Of a stretch of DNA of 42,062 nt, positions 13,088 through 23,685 are shown one piece after another; within the stretch, counting starts at the first letter, position 1, and every line of letters starts with the position of its first letter. Origin of the DNA: Chromera velia (lineage: Eukaryota; Sar; Chromeraceae); assembly GCA_018398765.1 (NCBI GenBank), contig JAHBMJ010000702.1, positions 1 to 42,062 on the forward strand, read 5' to 3'. Below the pieces are notes generated by a model. That model worked only from the letters and a program-made list of their open reading frames with translations, was not told the DNA's origin and did not search any database. The position numbers and the translations under genes were made by a program.

Positions 13088-13836
13088 GAGAGACGGAAAG
13101 ACAAAGAGAAAACCCAATGAGTTATGGCGGTTGAAGTCAGTAGGACTGCGGAAGGAAGAGGGGAAAGAGGAAAAGAACTCAGGAAAGCACAGAGAAGGAA
13201 AAGTAGGGGGGAAAAGAGGAAAGCAGGAAAACAAGGACCGGGAGGAAGGACTGCAGCGCACTCTGGAGGACGGAAGGAAAGCAGGAAGTGCAGAAGGCAG
13301 GACGGACGAACAGAAAGACAACTGACATATGGGCACAGTACAGTTGGGGAAGAGGAGAGATCTCAACAACGTCCACTACTAAGTCCAAATTCATGGCAGC
13401 GCCCAACAGAGACAAGACAAAAAAAAACCTGGATGAGAGAGACCGCCTCGCCTTACTACTGTCGTACCTGTGCGATGAATCTCTTGATGTCCACCATCCT
13501 CTCCCCCTCCCAGTTCTCCACCAAGTGACCCTGGTTCTGTTGAGGGCTCTTCAGCCAGGCTATCCACTGGAGGTCATCCTCAGTTATCACATTCGCAAAC
13601 AGGTTCTCTTCCCTGGCAGCCGCGGCAGCAGTGCCGGGGCCAAGAGCGGTGACAGAAGCGTTCATGGATGGGGTCCCCTCGCCCCCTCCGGGTTGCCTCT
13701 CCCTTTCCCTGTCGAGAGAGGTATCGTTTGAGGAGGCTCGAAATCTCCCTCCAGCACCCCCCGCCTGCGGAGAGAAGGAAAAAGACTCCTCGTCCATGGG
13801 GACATTTCCCCGAACAGTCTGACAAGTGTTTCCCAT
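3672..13836 (-). CDS. USP: UDP-sugar pyrophosphorylase (19 exons)
   Basis: Makes UDP-sugars from UTP and sugar-1-phosphates. Exons on the minus strand: 13836-13468, 13046-12929, 12492-12430, 11999-11940, 11465-11421, 10611-10484, 9878-9804, 9250-9136, 8808-8775, 8563-8403, 8101-8028, 7732-7651, 7328-7273, 6772-6663, 6375-6275, 5709-5346, 5020-4896, 4421-4327, 3713-3672. All phases agree, giving 738 codons plus stop. Family motifs appear in order: QLDRHYSGGL (exon 2), nucleotide-binding VAGGLGERLG (195-204), LPAE (212-215), MTSRQTH (253-259), TKPHGHGDVH (309-318), FFQDTN (340-345), NVEYN (397-401), TGYSPFPGN (421-429), FINPKY (454-459), TRLECMMQ (471-478), and a C-terminal beta-helix (653-725). 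Longer than the usual ~600 residues: exon 1 adds about 80 low-complexity residues and exon 16 a Gly/Ala-rich insert. The start MGNTC fits N-myristoylation. Least certain are exon 19 and the exon 15 donor; without exon 19 the frame stops at 4315. Confidence 0.9.
4315..4421 (-). other. USP: Last well-supported USP exon, with alternative in-frame stop
   Basis: After the acceptor ending GCATGTAG the frame reads GWEMKEVVEG and later ALRGFHIVKHDQR, matching the conserved end of the family's C-terminal beta-helix. A GTGAGT donor lies at 4326-4321. If it is not used, translation ends three codons later at TGA (4317-4315). If it is used, the phase-0 exon at 3713-3672 adds VIEARDEDKVISE and a stop. That exon itself contains another GTGAGT, so the true 3' end could lie still further on. 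Confidence 0.6.
7724..7797. repeat. 37-bp tandem duplication carrying the 3' splice site of USP exon 12
   Basis: Units 7724-7760 and 7761-7797 match at 35 of 37 bases. On the minus strand each unit contains the same acceptor context (CTGAATGAAG, then GGTGACATC). The copy nearest the exon gives the expected protein (GDIPDETGYSPFPGN). Use of the distal copy adds 37 nt and reaches TGA after 13 codons. Confidence 0.9.
8817..8983. repeat. Compound microsatellite (CA)n-(GTCT)n-(CT)n-(GA)n
   Basis: Lies in USP intron 8. The (CA) block, read as (TG)n on the gene strand, runs directly into the acceptor of exon 9. Confidence 0.9.
9652..9702. repeat. (CA)n-(GA)n microsatellite
   Basis: A simple repeat in USP intron 7, between the exons at 9878-9804 and 9250-9136. 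No coding content. Confidence 0.85.
12087..12161. other. Assembly gap (75 N)
   Basis: 75 unresolved bases flanked by a C run on the left and (CT)n-(GT)n on the right, in USP intron 3. The flanks suggest that the assembly broke on simple repeats. Exons 3 and 4 on either side join in phase, so no exon need be hidden here. Confidence 0.99.
12162..12220. repeat. (CT)n-(GT)n microsatellite next to the gap
   Basis: A dinucleotide repeat directly beside the N run in USP intron 3. Confidence 0.9.
13050..13085. repeat. (CA)n microsatellite abutting the USP exon 2 acceptor
   Basis: On the gene strand this is (TG)n followed at once by TTCAG and exon 2, so the repeat takes the place of the usual polypyrimidine tract. 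Confidence 0.85.
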
Positions 13837-14812
13837 ATTGTTTCTTCCCTTTTCCTCGCGTGGTTCTGAAGCAGAGATCTATCCGAAAGGGAGCAATCAG
13901 AGACACGTTCAGGGTCGAGAAAGACACTCAGAAATCTGCACATGCAGACTGAGGAAGACCGAATCGGTTCGAAGGTGGAGTTAAACTGCAATCAAGCAAC
14001 GGATGTGGTGCACATCACTCAGTCTGATGCACGAAGACCCAGCCTCAGCTTGTGTTGCGCGGCTCTCCTTTCGAATTTCCGGAAAAAGGGGTCGATCCTT
14101 TTAAGGCACTTTATCCATGCACCGACGGAAGCGAGACAGAGAAGACTGCAGTATACATACTGTAGTGCGGATTTGAGGCCGGCACAGTCATGCACAGTCA
14201 TTCACAGTACGATGGTCCAGCCTTGCTGTCTCGCAATTGAAGAAGTGCTCGGATCGTCATCTCGATCGAATCTTGGAAGACCGCGTGGAGACGGCGAGCG
14301 TCACAACATCAATTCTTGTGGCCCCGAAAATCCCGGCAAAGCGCGCCGCGGCGCGCTCGGCCCGCGATGGCAGGACCCTATATTATAAGAGCTAGCCCTT
14401 TACGGCCATTTACGGCCCAGTATCGGCCCAGTAAACACTATTAATAATTAAATATTTAATAATTGTAATGTCCCTACGGGACATGCCGTGGCCCCCAGGG
14501 GTGAGATAGGGTGAGAGCACTGAGAGGTGCGTCCATGATCGTAGTACATGCATACAACAGGTTCCCCTTCCCATATTAATACATATTAATATATGGTGCA
14601 TGACAAAACCCTCAATCACGGTTGTTGGCTGCGCAAAGGCGTAGCCGAGGTATCTGTAAATGCTGTAGAGGGCCGGAGACGGCTAGACGGGTTTTAAGAC
14701 GGTTGAGAAGAAGAAATAAGAAGAGCTTTGCTATTAGATACGTTTGCTAATAAAAAAATTAATGACGTATAAGGACTTCGCTAACACATGGTGTTAACGT
14801 GAATAAACGTGA

Positions 14813-15046
14813 AACCTCCCTGAACCTAAGTGCTACTTGAAAAAATATAATCAAGATCATCTCTATTTGCGGCATCTTTTTTCAAGAGACCATCCACGCC
14901 TGCGGCGTAGACAGTCAAGACACCATCCAGATATACGGCTTTGGCTTTCAAGACACCATAAATGATCCGCACTTGCGGCACGGACTTTCAAGCTTATCCA
15001 AAAATGCGGCCTGAACTATCAAGTAGTAGTTACATTCAGGGAGGTC
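14813..15046. mobile_element. Foldback element (MITE) with 8-bp target duplication, hAT-like
   Basis: The ends are inverted repeats of about 28 bp. The left end begins AACCTCCCTGAA and continues to TGCTACTTGA; the right end, read in reverse complement, begins GACCTCCCTGAA and continues to TACTACTTGA. The 8 bases AAACGTGA lie directly outside both ends (14805-14812 and 15047-15054). An 8-bp duplication is the hallmark of hAT transposases. No transposase reading frame is inside, so it would be non-autonomous. The interior has several diverged TTTCAAGACACCAT-like repeats. Confidence 0.75.
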
Positions 15047-15449
15047 AAACGTGAAAGAGAAAATGAAATTGTAAAGGCAGCAATACATTACTGATAAATC
15101 TTTAACAACTTATTTTTACTTATTAAAAAAAAAATCACAGTGCTCCCTGCTTACATCTACTTACATTTTTATTTTTTATTTATGAAGTTAATATATAGGT
15201 CTTTTATATATAGACACACATGCTATAATGTTTCTTTCATTTACTTTCATTTATATTTTGGCCATTCTAGTAGTAGTATAGTAGTATATGTAGTAGCCAA
15301 ACATTATATACGTCTTCTATTATCAACTTGCTCTTTTAAATCATCTAGCTATAACTGAGACTGTGAGCTAGTTTATAAAATGTTTGAACACAACGTTATA
15401 CAAGTCCCAAACTACGCGCTTGCTACGCTTGCTGTATTAGTTGCTGTAA

Positions 15450-17100
15450 TTAATTGTGCTCACTTACTCACTCACCAACACACTTAGTCACTGACTAGGT
15501 CACTGACTCACTAAGTCATTCTTGCTTTTCTCACTAATTCACTTACTCACTGTCTTACTTGTTCACTCACTTACTCCCTCATTTTCCCTGTCTCTCTTTG
15601 ATCACTCATCCACATGCCCAAAGTTAACGGCTTCCATTAACACTCTCACATCCATACGCTTAAACGGCTTTTATTCACACACTCGCTCTCTCCGTCTCTC
15701 TTTGTTTATTTCTATTTACCCACAGGCCCTAACGGCTTGAAGTTCTATTTACACACTGAATCTCATTCTCTCTTAGTGACAGGCTGTCTATATTCATTCA
15801 GGTACCCACACGCCCATGCAAATATCTTCTGCTGACATGCTTGTGCAAGTCCTTGTCCCTCTTCATTCACCCACACACCCAACCGGCTCCTGTTCACCTA
15901 GCCTGTTTACACCGGTTCATACATTCGCTTTCCCTATCTATGTTCATGTACCCACACCGTCATGACGTCCCAAACGGCTTCTGTTTACACACTTGCTCTC
16001 TATGTCTCTCTTCATTATTCTTCATTGATTCACTGCATGAGGCCTAAGCAGCTTCTGTTCACATACTCGCTCTCCTTGTATCTCCTTGTCTCTCTTTATT
16101 CACCCACATGCCCAAACGGCTTCTGTTCATACACTTACTCTCCCTGTCTCTCCTAATTTATCAGCAGGCCCAAGCGGCTTCTGTTCATACACTTGATATC
16201 TCTTCATTCATCCACAGGCCTAGCCATAAGCCCGAGCGGTTTTTGTTCAATGACACACAATTGATCCCTCTTCATTCATCCATGGGCTCAAACGGCTCCT
16301 ATTCCTAGCTTTTGTTCACATACTCATTCTCCTTGTCTCTCTTTCTTCTTTGCCTGCATACCTAACCGGCTTTTGTTCACACACTCGCTCTCCTTGTATC
16401 TCCTTGTCTCCTTTCATTCACCCACACGCCCAAGTGGCTTCTGTTCACATACTCGTTCTCCTTGTATCTCCTTGTCTCCCTTCATTCACCTACATACCCA
16501 AGCGGCTTCCGTTCACACACTCGCTCTCTTTGTATCTCTTTGTCTCCCTTTATTCACCCACATGCCCAAACGGCTTCTGTTCACACGCTCGTTCTCCCTG
16601 TCTCTCTTCACTCATCCATAGGCCCAAGCGGCTTCTGTATGTTTCTGTTCACACACTTGATCTCTCTTCATTCATCCACAGGCCTAACCAGCAGCCCAAG
16701 CGGCTTTTCTTTAATGACACACAATTGATCTCTCTTCATTCATCCACGAGCCTAAGCGGCTTCTGTTCACACACTCGTTCTCCTTGTCTCGCCCGCATGC
16801 CTAAACGGCTTCTGTTCATAAACTCATACATACTCATAAACATGTTCGTTCTCTCCGTCTCCCTTTATTCATCCACTTGCAGGCCTAAGCGGATTCTGTT
16901 ATTGCACATACTTCTTTTCTATGCCCCTCTTTCTCCATACACCTGTACGCCTAAACATTTACCCACACGCCCAAACAGCTTCTGTTCACATACTTGCTTA
17001 CCTAGCTTTATCCACAGGCCCAAACAGCTTCTGTTCACACACTTGCTTACCTAGCTTTATCCACAGGCCCAAACGGCTTCTGTTCACATCTCTCCCTCTT
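15450..17100. repeat. Degenerate minisatellite, period about 50-75 bp
   Basis: The core GGCTTCTGTTCACACACTCG, followed by a CT-rich part and CATTCACCCACA, recurs about 20 times, for example near 15975, 16116, 16434, 16502, 16569, 16628, 16755, 16977, 17027 and 17075. Copies differ by many substitutions and indels, so the array is old. Reading frames across it reflect only the repeat. Confidence 0.85.
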
Positions 17101-18036
17101 GAACTCACCAAACGCTAGACCCATATGTGGTGAGCCTCTCCACAACATTTTAAAGCGAATAGTACAGCATCCATAGTGATACACACTATATATAAACAGT
17201 ATTTTGTGTCCCAAATCCTCAAGTGGAGGTAGAAGGAAGTCGAGAAATTAGGTGCGAAAAACGATAAGAGGGGCCAAGTAGAGAGAAAGAAGACGAGTAA
17301 AAAGAGATTCCTGCAGATCAAATTAACTGTTTTTCATCTTTGTCAAGCACACTCAGTCGTGGTGCGGCTTACTCCTAACTCTGTAAGGCGGCATGTCTTA
17401 ACTTGCCACTGAGCTTGGTAGCATAGTTAAACAACAGAATAATTCAAAACAGCTTCACTTAGATGGTGTGCTTTATCGCCTTCCTTGAAAACTATATAGA
17501 TGATCAAATCTACGTACAATTTCCCTCCATATGTGTTTTTGCATATGTACCGATACATCAAGGTTAGACAAAAGGTGCATGTTCGCCATGCACGGGCTGT
17601 ACATGCAATTGCCGGAAAGCGCGGGTCCCGAAAGGCAAATGTAACCCGATTTATTGGTAATTCGACTTTTTTTTTTCCATAGGTGCGGCTAAGGGCCTTA
17701 ACAGATACCATGGCCGGGGGCCACGGCACTTGGACCGACAATGAGGGAGGAATTCAGAGGACCTCTAAAAAAGCCATTGAGATCCACAACGCTGATTCTG
17801 CGTAAGAGCAGTTGGCTGACTCCAAGGCGTTGAGTCTGATTTACCGCAAGCTACTCTGCATGTATTAATACTGCATTCTCGACGGAATTGATCGAAACGG
17901 GAGACGCTCCGGTTTTTGATTTTCTGTAGTTTCTGTTTTCGTCAACCAGTCTGCAGGAATTTCGTAATTTTGTCGCGTCTGCGTCTGACTGCGTCTCCTC
18001 TTTGTCCTCCACTTTCGTTGAGAGCTCAAAGAAACA

Positions 18037-18925
18037 ATGGGGGGTGATTCTGATGATGAATTTATGCCCCAGAAGAGGAAGGAGAGAGACTTCTTCGATG
18101 AGGAAAACGGAGACGGGAAAGGCGGACCCCCAGAGAAGAAGAAAAAGAGCAGTAAGGATGAGAAAAAAACAGACAAGGAGAAGAAGGACAAAAAAGATCA
18201 CAAGAAAGACAAGGACAAGCAAAAGAAGGAGAAGGAAGTCGTGAAGGCAAGTTCGAAGGCAAAAGACTCGAAACCTGCGCCCAAGGCAAAGGCCCAACCC
18301 AAGGCCTCTGCCAAGAAGAAAACAGCCCCCCCCGCTGCCTCGAAGGGAAAGAAACAAAAGGGAGGCGACGAGGACGACGACGAGCCCGCGCCTGTCGACC
18401 CGGGGACCTTCAAGGCCGGCCAGAAAAGGGAGGCTCCTCATGCGGTCAGTCAGTCAGTCACTCAGTCTTACACACTCTACACAGTTTTCTTTGCATTTTC
18501 CACGTTGGTCGAGGCCGCACGCCAAGTCTCCATCCACTGAGGGATTTTGCCCACTTAGAGGCAGGTACCGTGCGCACAGGTGGGTGACACGCCGATTTCT
18601 GCCATGAAATTCAAAAGTCGCTTCACCCCGTCCACCTATCACTGCTCCTTTCTCCTCCATCCCCCCCCCATCTGGCTTCAAGTCAATCCAGTGGAAACTT
18701 TCCGCACAAGAACATGTTGACGGATATACGATCTGAATGAGTGAGTGCAGGGGAACCCTGAGAGAGGATTCTACGAGTCGCTGTTGGAGGAGAACCCGCA
18801 ATCTGTCATAGCCATTCAGTCAGTCAGTCGGTAACTTTGTCATACAGTCCAGTTGAAAAACCTCTCACAGGATCGATGAATGCATCCAATAATGGTGAAC
18901 ATCTCTTTCCTCCAACTCCTGTTTT

Positions 18926-18963
<38 letters not shown>

Positions 18964-20670
18964 CCTCCCTCTCTCTCTCTCTCGTTCGTTTTCGCTCGCG
19001 CGCTTTTGCCCGTCCTTCCATCTCTTTTTGCCCCCTGTCGTCTCGGCGTGCAGGTGGTGCATTGAGAACGGGGTCCTGGCAGGGACGCTGTTCCACGAGG
19101 TTCTGAAAAAGTATGAGGCCCTGAAGGGGAAACAGGCGTTCAAGGGCGCGGTCCGTCTGCTGCTGCTGTAGTGTAGAGCTCAGCATGAATGAGTGTGTCT
19201 GCTCTCTCTGTTGTATGAGTGGGTGGGCGTCCGGATTGATGGAGGTTACGTGGGTGGATTGGGACTTGAATGGACAAGCAGCAAATTGGATTCAGGCCAA
19301 TGAAGACACACTGTCTTTGAGAGCAAATAATAAAATGAAGTCGAGACCGATGGACAAGTGGCTTTGAGGTCGCATTGATGATGAGCTGAAGGGTGCATAG
19401 CTGAGTGTGCCTGTGTGTGAGAGAGAGCCTGCATTCCATTGTAGAAGGAAGTGGTGGATGGATGGATGGATGGATGGATGGATGTCATAGACCGTTGCAT
19501 CCACACCTACCCTCAATACCAGAACGCCTAGAGAGAGAGAGAGAGGAAGGGGCAGACAGGCACCAAGACAGAGAAGATCCCTCTCTGTGTGTATCTGTCT
19601 GTGTGAGTGTCCGTCCGTCTGCCGTGAAAGGAAAAACGGGGGAAAAGACGGATCGAACTATATTCTCAGTCTGGGCCCGCTTTCCCCGTTGTCTGATTGA
19701 CTGTGTGGTTCTTTTATCTTGTGTTCTCTGTTTCGTCCGTTGTCTGTTCTGCATGTAGAAAGAAGAAGACAGAAAAAGAGAAAACACAATATTCGATGTG
19801 TCTGGCTGGCCCTAAATTTAACTACTACTCCCCTTTCCTCTCTTTCTCTGTGTGCAGGCGGGCGGCATCAAAAAGGAGTTCATGAAGAAAAATCTCCATG
19901 AAGGGGTGAGGATTGAATACGTAAAGAAAGGCAGCGGGAATCTGGCAAGGGAGGACGGCAGAGAGGAATGAAGAAATGTTTTTTTGGCAAAAATGTCTCC
20001 TCATGCGCTCCTCTTCGCTCGTACGGTTTGTGATAGGAGCTCCTTTTTCCTAAGTTTTTTTTCTCTATCATTTGTTGATTCTCCCCTTTTGCGCTTGAAC
20101 TGTCTTGTCTTCCGACGGCTGCGTCTTTCCTTCTCTGTCCTGCAGTGGCTTCCTCAGAGTGTGCAGGACGAGAGGAACAAAAAGAAGAAAGAGGGTGGGG
20201 GAGACGAGAAGGACAAGAAGTCCGCCAAGGCCGTGAAGAAAGAAGAAAGACCGAAAGAGAAGGAGAGGGAGAAGGATGGCAAGTCTTCGTCCTCCTCTGC
20301 CTCTGCATCTTCCTCCTCAAAGACCAAAGAGAAGGAGAAGGACAAAAATGAAAAGAGCAGCAAGGAGAAAGAGAGACCCAAGGAAGGAAAGGACAAAGAT
20401 AGACAAAAAGAAGGAACAAAAATCACAGAGAACAAGGAAAAGGACACAGAGAACCGTCCTCCGAAGCCCAAACCAGCAGAGTCAGATTCCGAGGCCCTTC
20501 CTCAAAAAGAAAAACCCACAAACAAGACAGAGGCCAACGGAGGTGCCTCGCCTGCCCCCCCTTCCGCTCCTTCCCCCCCTGCTCCGTCTAATCCAGCTCC
20601 GCCTTCTCAGCCTGCTGAAGCCTCTGCAGCACCTGCCGACCCTCCTGCACCCTCGAATCCGTCCGCGTGA
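18037..20670 (+). CDS. Lysine-rich, probably nuclear protein with short conserved helical core
   Basis: Five exons with matching phases: 18037-18444, 18751-18818, 19054-19150, 19858-19905, 20146-20670; 381 residues. Start context AACAATGG. Exon 1 is acidic then very Lys-rich (KKDKKDHKKDKDKQKKEK), with Ala/Pro/Lys stretches resembling linker-histone tails. Exons 2-4 encode the only globular part, about residues 137-208: GNPERGFYESLLEENPQS, then WCIENGVLAGTLFHEVLKKY, then GGIKKEFMKKNLHEG. Exon 5 is again Lys/Glu/Ser-rich and ends in a Pro/Ala-rich tail. The FYESLLEE...S..AI.WC.E.G pattern looks like a conserved helical motif of eukaryotic lysine-rich proteins, but I cannot name the family. A nuclear or nucleolar role is inference from composition. 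Three of four donors are GTC-type. Confidence 0.8.
18932..18983. repeat. (CT)n microsatellite
   Basis: A simple CT repeat in intron 2 of the lysine-rich gene, upstream of the exon 3 acceptor and possibly acting as an extended pyrimidine tract. Confidence 0.85.
19453..19483. repeat. (GGAT)n microsatellite
   Basis: A tetranucleotide repeat in intron 3 of the lysine-rich gene. Confidence 0.85.
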
Positions 20671-22328
20671 GAGAAGTTTTCTCTCTTGTGTGTGTGTGAG
20701 AGAGAGAGAAGGGGGGGGGGGAGAGAGAAATCTGTTTCTCTCCCTTTCTGGTTGCCAAGGGATCACTTCTTCTAGCTTTAAGAAGGAGAAAAGGGATTCA
20801 CACAGAAGACCTTAGAGGGTGAGTGGGGAGGGAAAGGAATGGCAAGGGAAAACGAGGGCAAAGGGCTCTTCCTTCAATGGTCACGCGAGTTCAACTCGTG
20901 GCTGCATGCAAGAGTGACCCTGTCGGCAGTTTAACGAAGTGGGCGGCCTCTGAGACACAAGAGGGATAGATCCATTTGGCGTCTTCTGCATATCTCTTCT
21001 GTCCTCCTGCCGGCCTTCCCCAACACCAAAGAGAGGGCGGAATGATGCACCAACGCGAGGAACAACGATGTTTTTCTTCCTTCTTTTGCACCTGCATGCC
21101 TTGGGTTTCAGTATATTTTTGTCGAACATCTCACTTTGCATTCGCGTCCCTCCGCACTGCACCTCGTCTTTTAGTCCTTCCCCTCTTTCCTACGCGAGCA
21201 GTCCCCCCCTACTTCCCCCTTTGTCCCAATTAGAGTTCTTCGTCTCCATGGATTGCGTGCACTCCCGGAAAGGCAGGGCCAGGCATGATGCACTGCCACA
21301 ACACATCTCAGAGGCTGCCACAGCACCTCTTTGAAAAACGGATGGAGACTGCATGATACTGTATGAGGGCGTTATGAGTTCGATGTGTTTCTCATTCACA
21401 TTCATTCTTGTTTCGTATTGAGACCCGATAGTAAATTTATAAAAAAAAAGTGTGTTCTAACTTTTTATAATATGTATTTAGTTCTACGGTATTCTTTAAT
21501 AAATTTTTATTTTTATAAATTGAATAACAATAAATCAAAGAACAAATACAGATCGAAGAGTTTGGTTTATAAAGAAAACGCTCAACTTCGAAGTATCATA
21601 AAATACTACATGAACGATTCTTCTTACTTTACGCTTGCATCCTTGTTCGTCTTTGTAAATTGTCTTTGCAGGGCTTCTATGACATACTACCAAGTCGTGG
21701 CTGCTGGTGAGGGGCAGTGAGGGCGCCCGGCCCCGCCACGCATCCGTAGCCCGCTCGTGGCCGGTAGCTCAGCGTCGTTGCGTCGAGCCCCACGAGCCGC
21801 CGCGTGCATGCATGCTGGCCAACCCTCATGGCAAGAATCCTCAAACGATCTCGAACGCGCCTCACGCCGCAGTTGATAGCAGTTGGCGGCTGTGATCTGC
21901 TCAGACATGTACAATTTCTGCTGACATACTGCACATCTGTGCTCTGCAGTGGGCGCTATCGAAATGCATCAAGCTGACGTCTCGAAGTTTCAGGTCCGCT
22001 CCGACGAAATTTGAAGATGCATTTTTCTTACAAGCAGTGCAGGCAGACCTTGCATGCATGGTTTGGGTATGGCTTCTTTGCGATTCCCTCCCGTCTCCAG
22101 ACGCATGCTTCTGTCTAATGAATTGTCAGGACTCCACTCGAGGGGGCTGTCAGACCGATCGCTCGTATAGAACAGTGGGGCTGCAGTCGAAGTGCTTGTG
22201 GGGTGCGCTCCTTATTCTCAGCTTCCATTTACTCTAGTCCACGTATCTGAAGGTCCCACCTGCAAAAGGACCTAGCAAGTTTTCAAGGAGACGGCCGTGA
22301 CTAGAAGAAGGGACCATTCGATCTCTCC
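20671..22328. other. Intergenic stretch between two tandem plus-strand genes
   Basis: Should hold the 3' untranslated part of the lysine-rich gene and the promoter of the next gene. An AT-rich island lies at about 21410-21660. TGCATGCA-type motifs occur near 20904, 21805 and 22053. I see no exon or RNA gene that I can support. Confidence 0.5.
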
Positions 22329-23651
22329 ATGGCCCTTTCCGTCTCCCCCCTTCCCAGTCGAAGTTCTGGGTCCCTGGCGCTTCTGCTGAGGCCGTCTACG
22401 TGCACGGCTTCAGGCATCTCCCCCCTGCAGTACCAACCGACGCTGTCAGTACAGAGACGGCACAGGTATCACTACACCCCGCTTTTTCTGGAAGAAAAGC
22501 AAGGCTACAAGCTGGAGCCCAGAAAATGGTCAGGCAGGGCTTCAAGTATGAAAATGGGGGGTTCCTATTTCAAGTGGTATTTCGTGAAGAAGTACATTCG
22601 TCGCACCCCGTCTCCCTTTCACTATCCTGAGCTGTCTCCCGTCACAGGGAAGCAGATCGACTGGATGTACGCCGTCCCAAAGTCAGGGTACGAGGGGGCC
22701 CTCATATACGGTCCCCATACTCTAGAGCTTAAGGGCATGCCCATGGGGAGGACCCCTGAGTATATGCAGGAGCGGCTGAGAAGGTTCTTTTCCAAGTTCG
22801 GGCCCATCAAAATGTGCAGATGCGTGCCCCACCCCCTCGACCCCTACCAATGCGAGGGCACAGCGTTCATCACCTTCCGCACCAAGTACGCAGCACTGCA
22901 GGCTCTCAAAGCCCCCCTCAAATTCCCCACATCTCTGCACTCCCACATCGTGCGGATGCGGGATCTGGACTCCGACAAGACCAACGACCCTCTGTACATC
23001 TACAAAGCCGAACACTGGAATTCAGAAGTCCTCTCCCTCTGCAGACAGCTCCACTCATCGCTCCGTGCGAACGGTCCCATGGATGTGCAGCACTGCTGGC
23101 GCGGTCTGCGAGAGCGGGAATACGGAACAAAGAAAATTGTGGCGGCCGACGAGGCCGTCTTTCGGAGGTTCGGGAGCTGGAGTGCAATGTTTTCGTGTCC
23201 CCCATTCGATGAGCTTTTTTGCGTGTCCACGGAGGTGGAAAGAGCAGAAAGAGGACCGCCCCCCCATTCCCAAATATCCCCTCCTCCTGTCCCAACACGG
23301 GTCGATGTGGACATGCAAGGAGGAGTCGACGATCATCCCTCTGTGTGCGGAGACGCACTAGAGGAAACCGGGGGGAGGGAGACAGGAGCAGTGCGCGTCT
23401 CTGCACGTCTCCTTGGCTCTGAGCAGATGGAGAGAGTCCTCGTCAGATGCAGAGGGAAGCTGCAGAGACGGCTCGCTGCCGAACTTCAAGTCTACTGGAG
23501 AGAAGGAAGGATCGAACTGCCAGAGTCTGTCTGTCAGTCTGTTTTTTTGTCTCTCTGTCTGCTTTCCTCATGCCTGCCTCTCTGTGTCTATCCATCGGTC
23601 GCTTTGCCTATCTGTCTATCTATTCATGAATCTCCATTGGTCTTTTTGTCT

Positions 23652-23685
<34 letters not shown>

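Larger units (their letters stand above)
13837..18036. other. Divergent intergenic region between USP and the lysine-rich gene
   Basis: No gene found. This 4.2-kb stretch should hold the promoters of two divergent genes. It contains a GC-rich patch with an inverted CGCGCCGCGGCGCG core near 14341-14355, an AT-rich part (14400-15450), a foldback element (14813-15046), and a degenerate minisatellite (about 15450-17100). The 13-mer GGGGGCCACGGCA near 17714 recurs in reverse near 14488. Confidence 0.5.

Noticed and set aside
15522-17118. Open frames rich in Ser, Leu and His, such as 16350-17054
   Set aside because: They follow the degenerate CT-rich minisatellite; no domain, no splice-consistent neighbours.
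20881-21162. Minus-strand frame of 93 residues after the lysine-rich gene
   Set aside because: No recognisable domain or splice context; composition is like the surrounding non-coding DNA.
21740-21810. tRNA-like text (GGCCGGTAGCTCAG)
   Set aside because: Only a D-arm-like string; no matching acceptor stem or T-arm could be folded.
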